DNA from: Candidatus Methanosphaera massiliense
Lineage (GTDB): Archaea; Methanobacteriota; Methanobacteria; Methanobacteriales; Methanobacteriaceae
Direction of reading: 5' to 3'
NCBI RefSeq assembly: GCF_028890305.1
Contig: NZ_JARBXM010000001.1
Coordinates: forward strand, 622,501 to 686,500
Length of the DNA stretch: 64,000 nt
In this document: piece after piece, positions 38,004-46,853 of the stretch
Layout of the letters: the number at the start of each line of letters is the position of its first letter
Position numbering within the stretch: position 1 is the first letter of the stretch
Notes under the pieces: model-generated
The model's input: the letters and a program-made list of their open reading frames with translations, nothing else
Told to the model about the DNA's origin: nothing
The model's database searches: none
Translations under genes and position numbers: made by a program

Positions 38004-38888
38004 ATGGATTTTGAAATAGAAGATACATATTGTGAAGCATTTACTGGAACATGTGTAAGAATGCTTGTCACAGCAGAAGATGATATAACAATACAAAAAA
38101 TAGCAAATGATGCTACAGCAACACCTGGAACGGTAATAGGAAGAACAGAATCTGGAGTAGAAAAATTTGTTGATAAAAGCGAAACACCAGATAACAGGCC
38201 AGGAGTAATCATCCAATTCTGGTATAATACAAAAAATCTTGATAAATTTGATAAAGAATTATCATTCAGGATAAGACAAGATATACTAGTAAAACCATTC
38301 GTTAAAATATTTGATGCATCAATAGACCCATTTGATTACATAGACACAACAGAACATGTAGGACACTGTGGAGATGGATATGAATGGACAGAGGAATTAT
38401 ATGGCAGAACAATGATTCATGTACCTATTTGTGTACCAGACTTCTACATAGAACAAAAATTAGGAGCAATGGAAGGAATAATGGGTGTAAACTTCTGGTA
38501 TTATTGTAGTACTAAAGAAGCAGTATTAGAAGCAGGATATAAAGCACTAGATGCACTAGCAGAAGTTGATGGAATATGTACGCCATTTGACATATGCTCA
38601 GCAGGATCAAAAGTAGAAACAAATTATCCTGAAATAGGTCCAACAACAAACCATCCATATTGTCCATCACTCAAAGATAAAATTGGAGATGAATCTAAGG
38701 TAGAAGATGGAGTAAACTATATACCTGAAATAGTAATCGATGCATTAACCCTAGAAAATGCTGAAGAATCATTAAAAAAAGGAATAGAAGCATTAAATGG
38801 TGTTGATGGTGTAATAAAAGTATCTGCAGGTAATTATGGTGGAGATCTTGGTAAATATAAATTCCATCTAAAAGATGTATTAGATTAA
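38004..38888 (+). CDS. Formylmethanofuran:H4MPT formyltransferase paralogue (EhaS-like)
   Basis: A 294-residue homologue of Ftr, which moves the formyl group between formylmethanofuran and tetrahydromethanopterin. Shared features include the start [21 protein letters not shown], the [14 protein letters not shown] region, the [11 protein letters not shown] strand and the C-terminal [19 protein letters not shown] 38004 lies after GTGAT; the GTG at 37995 is within that ribosome site and is rejected. The sequence differs in many core positions from classical Ftr, and its place after an EhaR-like gene matches the gene called EhaS. It may be a regulatory or coupling protein rather than the housekeeping enzyme. 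Confidence 0.78.
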   Translation: MDFEIEDTYCEAFTGTCVRMLVTAEDDITIQKIANDATATPGTVIGRTESGVEKFVDKSETPDNRPGVIIQFWYNTKNLDKFDKELSFRIRQDILVKPFVKIFDASIDPFDYIDTTEHVGHCGDGYEWTEELYGRTMIHVPICVPDFYIEQKLGAMEGIMGVNFWYYCSTKEAVLEAGYKALDALAEVDGICTPFDICSAGSKVETNYPEIGPTTNHPYCPSLKDKIGDESKVEDGVNYIPEIVIDALTLENAEESLKKGIEALNGVDGVIKVSAGNYGGDLGKYKFHLKDVLD

Positions 38889-38908
38889 ATTTTAGAGTTG
38901 AAACAAAG

Positions 38909-39850
38909 ATGAACTTTGATATAATTGGATGGGGTGCATTAAATATAGACAGATTATGTCATGTAAACGAGTTTGCACCATCAGATGGAGAAACATACAT
39001 AAATAATGAAACAAAGGCATGTGGTGGTTCTGCATCAAATACTATAATAGGAATATCAAAACTAGGATTAAACACTGGATATATTGGAAAAGTAGGTACT
39101 GATTCTAATGGAAAATTAATGAAACAATACCTCGAAGATAATAATGTTAATACAGACCACTTAATAGTAGAAGAAGGAGAAACAGGAGAAGTAATAGGTT
39201 TTGTAGATAACACAGGGGATCGTAAACTATACGTAACACCTAAAGTTAATGACAAAATATCTAACGATGAAATAAACAGGGATTACATTAAAAATACTAA
39301 AATATTACATTTAACCTCATTTGTAGGATTAAATCCTGAAGATCCATCAATAAATACACAAATGGAATTATTAGAAGAACTACCTGATGACATAATAATT
39401 TCATTTGACCCTGGAATGCTGTATGTAAACCGAGGAAAAGAATTCATGGATAAACTGATATCATACACAGATATCTTACTTATCAATGAAACAGAATTAT
39501 TAATGACAACAGGTAAAGATACATTAAAAGAAGCAGTAGATATTATTGCACCACAAGTAGATATTCTAGTAGTAAAAAGATCAACAGAGGGGTCATATAT
39601 TCGTAAAGGTAATGAAGAATATAATGTTGGAATATTTAAAGTGGATACAGTGGATACAACAGGTGCTGGTGATGCATACAATGCAGGATTCCTTTATGGA
39701 ATACTAAATAATTATTCCCTTGAAGATTCTGGTATAATTGGAAGTTATATTGCAGCACAATCCACTATAAAACCTGGAGCAACAGAATCAATACCATATA
39801 TAAAAGATATTAATTTAAATCAAATAATACAAAATTTTAAAAATCAATAA
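38909..39850 (+). CDS. PfkB/ribokinase-family sugar kinase (EhaT-like)
   Basis: A 313-residue kinase of the ribokinase fold. It has NIDRLCHVNEFAPSDGETY at the start, GGSASNTIIGISKLG (substrate side, about 36-50), and the C-terminal signature DTTGAGDAYNAGF with the catalytic Asp around residue 254. The ATP-site residue pattern is intact, so it should phosphorylate a small sugar, nucleoside or cofactor part. The gap to the Ftr paralogue is 20 bases, and all three genes (36979-39850) run as one unit. In relatives a kinase-like gene ends this unit by recall. Confidence 0.82.
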   Translation: MNFDIIGWGALNIDRLCHVNEFAPSDGETYINNETKACGGSASNTIIGISKLGLNTGYIGKVGTDSNGKLMKQYLEDNNVNTDHLIVEEGETGEVIGFVDNTGDRKLYVTPKVNDKISNDEINRDYIKNTKILHLTSFVGLNPEDPSINTQMELLEELPDDIIISFDPGMLYVNRGKEFMDKLISYTDILLINETELLMTTGKDTLKEAVDIIAPQVDILVVKRSTEGSYIRKGNEEYNVGIFKVDTVDTTGAGDAYNAGFLYGILNNYSLEDSGIIGSYIAAQSTIKPGATESIPYIKDINLNQIIQNFKNQ

Positions 39851-39888
39851 GAACAAAATATAATTAGTGTTATAAATAATTTAATTTA

Positions 39889-39896
39889 TTATATAC
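39889..39896 (+). promoter_or_regulatory. Probable TATA box for pdxS
   Basis: TTATATAC lies 55-62 bases before ATG 39951 within a strongly AT-rich stretch. It would place the start site about 30 bases upstream of the ATG. The ribosome site AAGGAGACTG precedes the ATG. Confidence 0.35.
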
Positions 39897-39950
39897 TCTA
39901 ATATTCATATAAGACTAATCAAAAATTATAATAAAAAAAGGAGACTGAAA

Positions 39951-40838
39951 ATGTTACACGGAACAAAAGTATTAAAAGAAGGATTCGCTAAAATGACAAA
40001 AGGCGGAGTAATTATGGATGTAGTAAATGCTGAACAAGCAGCAATAGCTGAAGATGCTGGTGCTGTATCAGTAATGGCTTTAGAAAGAGTACCTTCAGAC
40101 ATAAGAAAAGCTGGTGGAGTAGCAAGAATGGCTGATCCTTCCAAAGTAATAGAAATTATGGATGCTGTAGACATACCTGTAATGGCAAAAGTAAGAATCG
40201 GACACTTTGTAGAAGCACAAGTACTACAATCATTAGGAGTAGACATGATTGATGAAAGTGAAGTACTAACACAAGCAGATGAAGACTTCCATATAGACAA
40301 AGAAAAATTCACTATACCATTTGTATGTGGAGCAAGAAACCTTGGTGAAGCACTAAGAAGAATTGATGAAGGAGCAGCAATGATCAGAACTAAAGGTGAA
40401 GCAGGTACTGGTAATGTTGTAGAAGCAGTAAGACATATGAGAGCTATTAAAGGAGCTATAAGAGAAATAGAAAACAAAACAGAAGAAGAATTATGGCAAG
40501 TAGCTCGTGAAATAGATGCACCAAGAGATTTAGTAAAACTCACAGCAGAAAAAGGAAGAATTCCAGTAGTAAACTTTTCAGCAGGAGGAATAGCAACACC
40601 AGCAGATGCAGCATTAATGATGCAATTAGGAGCTGATGGAGTATTTGTAGGTTCAGGTATATTCAAATCAGAAAACCCAGAATTAGTTGCAAAAGCTGTA
40701 GTTGAAGCAACAGCACACTATGAAGATGCTGATTTAATTGCAGAAGTATCCACAGATTTAGGTGAAGCAATGCCTGGTATTGATATTAATGAAATACCTG
40801 AAGAACAAAGATTACAAAACAGAGGAAACTACATATAA
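39951..40838 (+). CDS. pdxS: Pyridoxal 5'-phosphate synthase, lyase/synthase subunit PdxS
   Basis: Core subunit of the DXP-independent vitamin B6 pathway; it joins ribose 5-phosphate, glyceraldehyde 3-phosphate and ammonia from PdxT into PLP. The (beta/alpha)8 barrel of 295 residues is highly conserved: [14 protein letters not shown] (17-30), [10 protein letters not shown], the Schiff-base lysine Lys80 in [14 protein letters not shown] and the second lysine Lys148 in [11 protein letters not shown]. The C-terminal [25 protein letters not shown] forms the phosphate site. ATG follows AAGGAGACTGAAA. No pdxT glutaminase gene is in the window. Confidence 0.97.
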   Translation: MLHGTKVLKEGFAKMTKGGVIMDVVNAEQAAIAEDAGAVSVMALERVPSDIRKAGGVARMADPSKVIEIMDAVDIPVMAKVRIGHFVEAQVLQSLGVDMIDESEVLTQADEDFHIDKEKFTIPFVCGARNLGEALRRIDEGAAMIRTKGEAGTGNVVEAVRHMRAIKGAIREIENKTEEELWQVAREIDAPRDLVKLTAEKGRIPVVNFSAGGIATPADAALMMQLGADGVFVGSGIFKSENPELVAKAVVEATAHYEDADLIAEVSTDLGEAMPGIDINEIPEEQRLQNRGNYI

Positions 40839-40859
40839 TTCCTCTAAACTATTTTTTTT
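40821..40859 (+). terminator. Hairpin plus T-run after pdxS
   Basis: AGAGGAA (40821-40827) pairs with TTCCTCT (40839-40845), and T8 follows at 40852-40859. The left arm lies inside the last pdxS codons, so the stop codon is in the loop. It has the form of an intrinsic terminator. Confidence 0.6.
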
Positions 40860-40958
40860 ATATTTAGATTTATAGTAAATTTATTCTAATACTGTTTTTT
40901 TTAATATTTATAGTAGTATGTATCATATAGACTAATACTGAAGAATATTGGTGAATAA

Positions 40959-41612
40959 ATGAATTCCAATTCTAATACTGAAACTTTGAAAACATCTAAA
41001 AAACTCGAAGAAATCAGAAAAACTCTTCCAAAAGAAAACGTCACAATAAGAATATTACTTGATAATCTATTAAGTGAGGGAATTTATTTATTAGTTATTA
41101 TATTAGTAGCTCCTTTTATCATACCTGTATCTATACCAGGAAGTAGTACACCATTTGGGATAATGATCATGTTACTTGCTTTATCAAGCTTACTTAATAA
41201 AAAGATTTATCTTCCAAAAAGTGTTGAAAATTATGAAATATCCCCTGAATCATTTGATAAAATATTCAATGTATTGTATAAGGCATTAAAATTTATAGAA
41301 CGGATAGCTAAACCAAGGGGAAATCTTGTTAATAACACATATATTTTAAAATTTAATTCAGCAGTTATCTTTCTATTAGCATTCTTTTTATTCTTACCGA
41401 TACCAATACCATTAACAGATTTTTGTCCTGCACTTGCAATACTTGTATTATCAGTAAGTAATCTAGAAGAAGATACATATTTAATGATAGTGGGATATTT
41501 AATTACTTTAGCAGGTATAACTTATTTCTTGTCTGTGAGTTACACTGGATTAGAATTAGCAAATACAGTTTTAAATCATTATAATATTACAATCTTAAAT
41601 AATATAATTTAA
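40959..41612 (+). CDS. ExoD-family membrane protein
   Basis: A 217-residue membrane protein. A charged N-terminal segment of ~35 residues is followed by about four hydrophobic helices (roughly 46-66, 71-82, 133-152, 160-195). The motifs PFIIPVSIPGSSTPFG and LPIPIPLTDFCPALAIL are typical of ExoD proteins, first found through exopolysaccharide phenotypes in rhizobia; the biochemical role is unknown. ATG 40959 follows GGTGAATAA. It runs toward the convergent Nudix-like gene. Confidence 0.82.
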   Translation: MNSNSNTETLKTSKKLEEIRKTLPKENVTIRILLDNLLSEGIYLLVIILVAPFIIPVSIPGSSTPFGIMIMLLALSSLLNKKIYLPKSVENYEISPESFDKIFNVLYKALKFIERIAKPRGNLVNNTYILKFNSAVIFLLAFFLFLPIPIPLTDFCPALAILVLSVSNLEEDTYLMIVGYLITLAGITYFLSVSYTGLELANTVLNHYNITILNNII

Positions 41613-41670
41613 AAAAAGAAATTAGGTAGTATGAGGATGTTTAATTAAAATAAAATATAAATGGATTCCT

Positions 41671-42843
41671 TTATCTTTTTTTACCTTTTGGGTGTGGAAC
41701 TCTTTTTTTACGTTTATTAGCATCTGTCCTATTAAAGTCATTTAATTTTTGTTTCCAGTTGCGTCTGTTTATGTTTTCAGAGTTAAAACTTAGTTTTTCC
41801 TCATTTTCTTTTTCTTTTCTAACATGAGGAACTTTAGCATCTTCCCGTATGACTTTAACATCATTTTTCATGTTCTGTGCACGGTTCACATTCATATCAA
41901 AGTATTTTTTCTCTGGTTTTTTATTTGTATTTTTTTTAGGAGTACTAGCTACCTGTTTTGTTTTCACTGTTTTGTTTTTGGTATTTCTTGTTGATTTTTC
42001 TAAATCCGTGAATAATTCATCTGAGTCTAACACTATGTCATCGGTATTTACTGGAACTACTTCTTCATGTTCTACAGTAATATTCTCATTATCTCCATGG
42101 TCAATTGTTATATTTTCGGTATCGTTAGTTTCTTTGTTTTGGGATTGGTTGTGATGTAATTTTAGATTGAATTTGTTATTGAGATTCATGTGGCCTGATT
42201 TTTCGTCAGAAAATAGGTTGTTTTTTGGTTCTGTTTTTGTGACTTTTGCTTCTTTTGGATGGAATGTTCTGAGTATTGTATCTTTTAGCATTGATAATGT
42301 ATTACCATTATTTTCTTTTTTTGGCTCATGAGCGTCATTGTGGAATGGATTATAGCCACTTAGTATGTCTTCTTGTATGACTTCATGTCTTCTTTCTTCT
42401 TTATCGTTTAAATCTTCTATTTCTATTTCTACATCATTAAATGGATTATTTGTTGTTTTTATGTAGTTGTTTAACCATGGATCAAGAGGATAATCTGTTA
42501 TTCTGTTAAGATCAATCCAGCTATAGTTATCATATTTTTTTGAGAGAAGTAATTCTCCATTTAGGATTACACTATCCATAATGACATATAAGTCTTTTTT
42601 GTCATGTTTTTGGTAGCTAGTTACACCAAGTATTTTACCGGGGTATGTGTAGTATCCTATTTCTTTCTGGATATTAGTAAGTACTGTTTCATCAAAACTT
42701 TGATCTTCTGTTAGTGGTGCTCCTGGTAAATCCCAACGTGCTTTTTTATCCATACGTTTTTGTTTTAGTAATAGTATTTTACCGTGTTCACTACGTATAA
42801 TAGTTTTAACATGCATATTAAATGTGTTCATTTTATTAAACAT
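41671..42843 (-). CDS. Nudix-fold protein with degenerate Nudix box and long charged tail
   Basis: A 390-residue protein whose N-terminal ~130 residues have a Nudix-hydrolase fold. Beta-strand KTIIRSEHGKILLLKQ leads to LPGAPLTEDQSF (39-50). The REUxEE core is TNIQKE at 56-61, so the conserved Arg and first Glu are missing and only the last Glu fits. Catalysis by the usual mechanism is doubtful. From ~150 to 390 the chain is low-complexity, rich in Asn, Lys, Glu and Asp, and ends in a basic KKRVPHPKGKKR. It may bind nucleic acid or nucleotides without hydrolysis. ATG 42843 is used; internal Mets at residues 5 and 10 are alternatives. Confidence 0.65.
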   Translation of the reverse strand: MFNKMNTFNMHVKTIIRSEHGKILLLKQKRMDKKARWDLPGAPLTEDQSFDETVLTNIQKEIGYYTYPGKILGVTSYQKHDKKDLYVIMDSVILNGELLLSKKYDNYSWIDLNRITDYPLDPWLNNYIKTTNNPFNDVEIEIEDLNDKEERRHEVIQEDILSGYNPFHNDAHEPKKENNGNTLSMLKDTILRTFHPKEAKVTKTEPKNNLFSDEKSGHMNLNNKFNLKLHHNQSQNKETNDTENITIDHGDNENITVEHEEVVPVNTDDIVLDSDELFTDLEKSTRNTKNKTVKTKQVASTPKKNTNKKPEKKYFDMNVNRAQNMKNDVKVIREDAKVPHVRKEKENEEKLSFNSENINRRNWKQKLNDFNRTDANKRKKRVPHPKGKKR

Positions 42844-43058
42844 CCTATGAAATTATCAATTTTTAGTTAGTTCATGCGTTAGTATATACTAATATAATTT
42901 ATGTCATTACTTGATATTATTATTTTAGTATTATTACTAAATTCATAAAAATAACTAGTTTTCTTTTTATTTTAAACTTAATTAGAGTGGATATATAGTA
43001 CAACTTTATAAAAAATTAAGTTTCCGTTTAATTTTAAAAAAAATAGGTGGAGGGAGAA

Positions 43059-43682
43059 TTATTGTGTTGTAGTTGTATTATTCACGTTTTGTGCTTGTGC
43101 CTGTGTGCTAGGTTCACCATAGAATGCTGGGTCTAGATTTAAATCATGTACTTTTTTATTTAAATCTGGGTTTTGGGCGAGTAATGTTTTTATGTCATTG
43201 TATGTCTGATTTAATTCATTATTTGAGCTAGTTGCATCATCATTGGCTCTGTTTATTGCATTTTGTGCGTCTTCATTTGTTTTTTCACCTTTGACATATT
43301 GTGATACTGCATTTAATGTAGTAACTGTTGCATTTAGGTTTTTAGATTGTAGTTCTACTCTTTTTATTTGTAAATCTATGTATTTTTTTTCAGTATCATT
43401 ATTAGTAACAGCACCCGTTTCATTTAGCCGTAGTAGTTCCTCGGAATATTTAGGTGTTATGTCATTGTTTATGGTATTCATAAGCACATCCACATCTGTA
43501 CTGTTTTGGTTATTGAATTGTTGCGTTGTGGTTGAAATACTAGACTCAATACTACTAGCATTCTGTAAAGTCTCATTGAAATGCTCTGACAATAGTTGGT
43601 CCTGGTATGATTGGTATTGTGGAATTCCTATTATTAAGATTATTGCTATAACAATAAGAGCTCCTATAACCTTATTATTCAT
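43059..43682 (-). CDS. Membrane-anchored extracytoplasmic protein, unknown
   Basis: A 207-residue protein with a hydrophobic helix at about 5-21 acting as an anchor or uncleaved signal, then a predicted alpha-helical, Asn/Thr/Gln-rich domain of ~150 residues with heptad-like spacing and a C-terminal Gln/Ala/Thr-rich tail. No family is recognised. The many N-x-S/T sites suit a glycosylated surface protein. ATG 43682 follows AGGTGATAAA. It is divergent from the methyltransferase at 43996. Confidence 0.7.
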   Translation of the reverse strand: MNNKVIGALIVIAIILIIGIPQYQSYQDQLLSEHFNETLQNASSIESSISTTTQQFNNQNSTDVDVLMNTINNDITPKYSEELLRLNETGAVTNNDTEKKYIDLQIKRVELQSKNLNATVTTLNAVSQYVKGEKTNEDAQNAINRANDDATSSNNELNQTYNDIKTLLAQNPDLNKKVHDLNLDPAFYGEPSTQAQAQNVNNTTTTQ

Positions 43683-43995
43683 TTTATCACCTAGATTATT
43701 TTTTTTATCTTATCAATGTTTTTCTTTTTCAATTTATATTAAATTATACTATATTTTTCTTTATGTGTAAAATCTTCGGTTAATCCTTTTATTAAAATGA
43801 TGGTCATGTAAACTCATGAATTATAGTTGTAAAGTTTTAATATTGCATAATATAAATATTAATAATATTAGAGTAAATTAATCATGTATTAATTAATCAT
43901 GATAAGGACGATTAGTGAAGTTTATTTTTTTTAATTTTGCTAAATTATACATTAAATAAGATATATCTTATTATAATCAGTGCAAGGTGTATTCA
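43683..43995. other. 313-base divergent intergenic region
   Basis: This spacer lies between two divergent genes. It holds AT-rich promoter-like segments on both sides and the 11-base direct repeat listed at 43876-43901. No open frame or RNA structure stands out. Confidence 0.5.
43876..43901. repeat. 11-base direct repeat, possible operator
   Basis: AATTAATCATG occurs at 43876-43886 and again at 43891-43901, with starts 15 bases apart. It is about 95 bases before the methyltransferase start in a divergent promoter region. It could be a binding site for a dimeric regulator, or chance in an AT-rich spacer. Confidence 0.35.
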
Positions 43996-45210
43996 ATGGG
44001 AATTAATGACGAAAATCCAAAAATGGAAGTTTCTAATCAAATAAAAGATTTGATTCATGAAGTTTTTGAATTAGAATTAAGTGGTCATAAAGATGCGAGA
44101 AATTTATACAGTGATGAAATAGCAGGTTTTTTAATTAGAACTGAGGACGGTTCATATACATTAACATCCGGTTCACGTGATGAAAACGATCCAGAAACAT
44201 TACATAGTACATTTGGAGCAAGAACAGAAGCTTTTAAAAAATTTGCAATACCTTCCAAGTTAAGAGAAAAATCAGAATCAAGTAATTATTTAAGAATATT
44301 AGATATTTGCAGCGGTATTGGATATAATGCATCAGCAGTACTTGATTATTTAAATGATTCTGATACAGAAATTGAAATTGACATGGTTGAATCATCTCTT
44401 GAAACATTAGCTACCACCTTATTTATTCCTAATATCTGTGAATCACACGGATATGTTAAAAAAACCATTGAATCCTACTTAATGGATAAAGGATATCTAC
44501 GTTATAATAAAGTATTAAGTGATATACCATCTAATATTAAACTCAATATTCATGTAATGGATGCTAGAACTTATGTTAAAAATATAATGAATGTTGAATA
44601 TGATGCTGTATTTTTAGACCCATTTAGCCCATCTAAATGTCCTGAATTATATACTGTTGACTTTTTTAATAAATTAAAAGAACTATTAACACCTACAGCT
44701 TTAATATTAACCTATACTGCTGCCAGCCCAGTTAGAAGTGCAATGGTTGATGCTGGATTGGAAGTTGGTGAGGGACCAGAATTCCATAGAAGTGGGGGAA
44801 CTGTTGCTTCTAGGTCTCCAGATTTAATAGAATCACCTTTAAGTTTCTCTGATGAAAAATTAATTGCATTAAGTGATGTTGGTGTTCCATTTATGGATCC
44901 TGATTTAAACGATGATTATCACACCATTATTGATAGACGTAGGTCTATACGTGGAAAAATAAGAGGAGTGTCAGTTTTCCCTGCATCTAATAAACTTCCA
45001 CGTTATTTAGGTCTTGACCCAGAGACTATTGAAGATGAACGTCTACGTAATAAACTTAATTCTTATGTTCAAAGTATGGGATTTGATGCTATAAATGATT
45101 CTAAAATAATGGATATTTTAGATATTGATGATTCATTAACTAGTAGAAATCAAATCCTTCAGTTAAGAGATAATTTGAGGGACATGTTAGAAAAAATGAA
45201 TGAGAATTAG
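43996..45210 (+). CDS. MnmC-like SAM-dependent methyltransferase
   Basis: A 404-residue methyltransferase related to the MnmC (tRNA 5-methylaminomethyl-uridine) methyltransferase domain, by recall of archaeal homologues. SAM motif I is LDICSGIGYNASAVLDYL (about 97-114), with IDMVESSLETLATT, and VFLDPFSPSKCPELYTVDFF is the characteristic catalytic-region motif near 208-227. TAASPVRSAMVDAG follows. It has N- and C-terminal extensions beyond the domain. The start ATG 43996 is six bases after AGGTG; the in-frame GTG at 43987 is inside that site. tRNA is the likely substrate. Confidence 0.75.
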   Translation: MGINDENPKMEVSNQIKDLIHEVFELELSGHKDARNLYSDEIAGFLIRTEDGSYTLTSGSRDENDPETLHSTFGARTEAFKKFAIPSKLREKSESSNYLRILDICSGIGYNASAVLDYLNDSDTEIEIDMVESSLETLATTLFIPNICESHGYVKKTIESYLMDKGYLRYNKVLSDIPSNIKLNIHVMDARTYVKNIMNVEYDAVFLDPFSPSKCPELYTVDFFNKLKELLTPTALILTYTAASPVRSAMVDAGLEVGEGPEFHRSGGTVASRSPDLIESPLSFSDEKLIALSDVGVPFMDPDLNDDYHTIIDRRRSIRGKIRGVSVFPASNKLPRYLGLDPETIEDERLRNKLNSYVQSMGFDAINDSKIMDILDIDDSLTSRNQILQLRDNLRDMLEKMNEN

Positions 45211-45233
45211 AATAATTGCATTCTAATTCCTTA

Positions 45234-45779
45234 TTAATTATTGTATTGACTATATTTATTTCTATTTCTTTTAGACCTGATTATATTTACAGCACTTAAT
45301 TCACCTAGTAGGTATACGTGTATATCCCACATAGGATTTTTATTATTCACAGGTATATTTATTAGCTCTTCTATGTTCGTTTTTAAGTTTTTTTCTAGTT
45401 TTATTCTGTCAAATGTTACTGAAAATGAGTAGATATGGTATGTTACATTGAATGTATCATCGTAGGCTACTTTATGTTTTATTTTTCTTATAATTGCTGA
45501 GGTTATGTAATTTATGTTGCTTTGAACACATTCTACTGGTACTAGCTCTACAATATTCTTTAAATCATCCCTGATTTCAATTTCTTTTATTAATTCATCT
45601 GGTTTTGGATATTCTAATATGAATATGAATGGATTTTCAGATTCTTTTAGGAAGTAATTATATGCTTGTTCATTCATTTTCTTTTCAAACAGATAAATTT
45701 CTTCATCTAATTCCTGTGGCGTTGTTACTTGGTTGAATTTTACTAGCATTTCGTTTTGTTTTTGTTTGTTTATTCTCAT
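45234..45779 (-). CDS. Uncharacterised cytoplasmic protein
   Basis: A 181-residue protein with no membrane segment. It is rich in charged and helix-forming residues at the start (KQNEMLVKFNQVTTPQELDE) and more beta-like in the middle (FNVTYHIYSFSVTFDRI). The basic C-terminal end is SKRNRNKYSQYNN. No family is recognised. It is convergent with the methyltransferase gene (23 bases apart). It is divergent from the pilin-like gene at 45901. Confidence 0.6.
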   Translation of the reverse strand: MRINKQKQNEMLVKFNQVTTPQELDEEIYLFEKKMNEQAYNYFLKESENPFIFILEYPKPDELIKEIEIRDDLKNIVELVPVECVQSNINYITSAIIRKIKHKVAYDDTFNVTYHIYSFSVTFDRIKLEKNLKTNIEELINIPVNNKNPMWDIHVYLLGELSAVNIIRSKRNRNKYSQYNN

Positions 45780-45869
45780 AGTTATTTAATCTCACTCCAT
45801 TATACATTGTATAATTATTTATCAAATAGATATTATTTTTTATATTATATAAATATTATTATTATAAAA

Positions 45870-45877
45870 TTTATATT
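45870..45877 (+). promoter_or_regulatory. TATA box for a leaderless pilin-like gene
   Basis: TTTATATT centred 27-28 bases before ATG 45901, identical in sequence and spacing to the box before the V4R regulator. No ribosome site precedes the ATG, so the message is probably leaderless. Confidence 0.5.
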
Positions 45878-45900
45878 AAATTAATAATATAATTATAAAC

Positions 45901-46311
45901 ATGGAAGAAAAAGGAACAATAATCTTAGAATATATCATAGTATTTTTTATATTAATAGTACTATGTTCATTACTAATTTCAATAACATTCACAGAATTTC
46001 AAATGGCAGATGAAACACAAAACAGAAAAGAAGCAAGAATCATATCCAATCAAATAAGCGAGATAATAAATAATGTTAATATAAATCAAAATGGGTACTC
46101 AACAACATACACGCTTCCAGATAAAATTAATAAAGAATCATATATAGTAAAAATAAATAAAACAGGAGTCTACATAAATAGCCACTATCAATTAACAAGA
46201 TCAAATATTATACCAAAAAACGCACTAAAAAATACTAATTATATTTTAACACCTGGAAATACATATGAATTTAAAAATATAAACCAAACTATAGTGATAA
46301 CTCAAAAATAA
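45901..46311 (+). CDS. Pilin-like single-helix surface protein
   Basis: A 136-residue protein with a short charged start (MEEKGT), then a hydrophobic helix at about 7-28 containing ILEYIIVFFILIVLC and a ~105-residue extracytoplasmic domain. The Glu at position 10 in the helix and the charged-then-hydrophobic start resemble type IV prepilins, although the classic Q-x-S/T-x-E pattern is replaced. The pilin-like gene at 46356 follows after 44 bases and they probably form one unit. It is apparently leaderless. Confidence 0.6.
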   Translation: MEEKGTIILEYIIVFFILIVLCSLLISITFTEFQMADETQNRKEARIISNQISEIINNVNINQNGYSTTYTLPDKINKESYIVKINKTGVYINSHYQLTRSNIIPKNALKNTNYILTPGNTYEFKNINQTIVITQK

Positions 46312-46355
46312 TTAAAATAACACTAATAATAAACGTAATATAACAAAAAAATATC

Positions 46356-46829
46356 ATGAATAATAAAGGACAAATTACAGCAGAATACATGTTACTTGTA
46401 GGCGTGATAATCATAATACTGATAACCACAATAAACATGAGCATAACTCAACAAGAAAAAAACACAATACAAGCATCAGCACAAATAGGAGCACAAAATG
46501 GGGTGGATAAAAATGGATACGCCATGTACTACAATGATACATTTAACAACTACCAAGACAACTATCCAAAACTACTAACAAGCACACATATAAAAATAAT
46601 ACAAATTAAAATGATAGAAAAAGACAATAAAACCATAGAATTACAAGCATATGCCCACTCAGATACGACACTAACAGTACAAGAAAAAAATCACATAGGC
46701 TCAAGAATTAACTACTATATAAGAAGAAGCATAACCGAAACATTCAACAAAGAAAAACAAAACGAATACTACAACCCTGCTGAATCAGATAACTATATAA
46801 TAAAAACAAGAACAGTAATATGGAAATAA
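46356..46829 (+). CDS. Class III signal peptide pilin-like protein
   Basis: A 157-residue protein with N-terminal NNKGQITAEYMLLVGVIIIILI: a basic start, then QITAEYM at 6-12, which matches the archaeal QxSxE class III signal of EppA-processed prepilins, followed directly by the hydrophobic helix. The remaining ~125 residues form an extracytoplasmic domain. The Glu in the helix is the position that in pilins pairs with the N-terminus of a neighbouring subunit. It is likely a minor pilin, co-transcribed with the gene at 45901. No EppA peptidase or pilus ATPase is in the window. Confidence 0.75.
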   Translation: MNNKGQITAEYMLLVGVIIIILITTINMSITQQEKNTIQASAQIGAQNGVDKNGYAMYYNDTFNNYQDNYPKLLTSTHIKIIQIKMIEKDNKTIELQAYAHSDTTLTVQEKNHIGSRINYYIRRSITETFNKEKQNEYYNPAESDNYIIKTRTVIWK

Positions 46830-46853
46830 AAAAAATAAAAAATAGAAAATGTA

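Noticed and set aside
37695-38216. Cys/Tyr-rich antisense frame opposite the EhaR-like and Ftr genes
   Set aside because: Composition reflects complementary codons of the sense genes; no start signal.
39926-40666. Long antisense open frame opposite pdxS
   Set aside because: It mirrors the low-stop composition of the conserved pdxS sense frame, has no start signal and no recognisable protein pattern.
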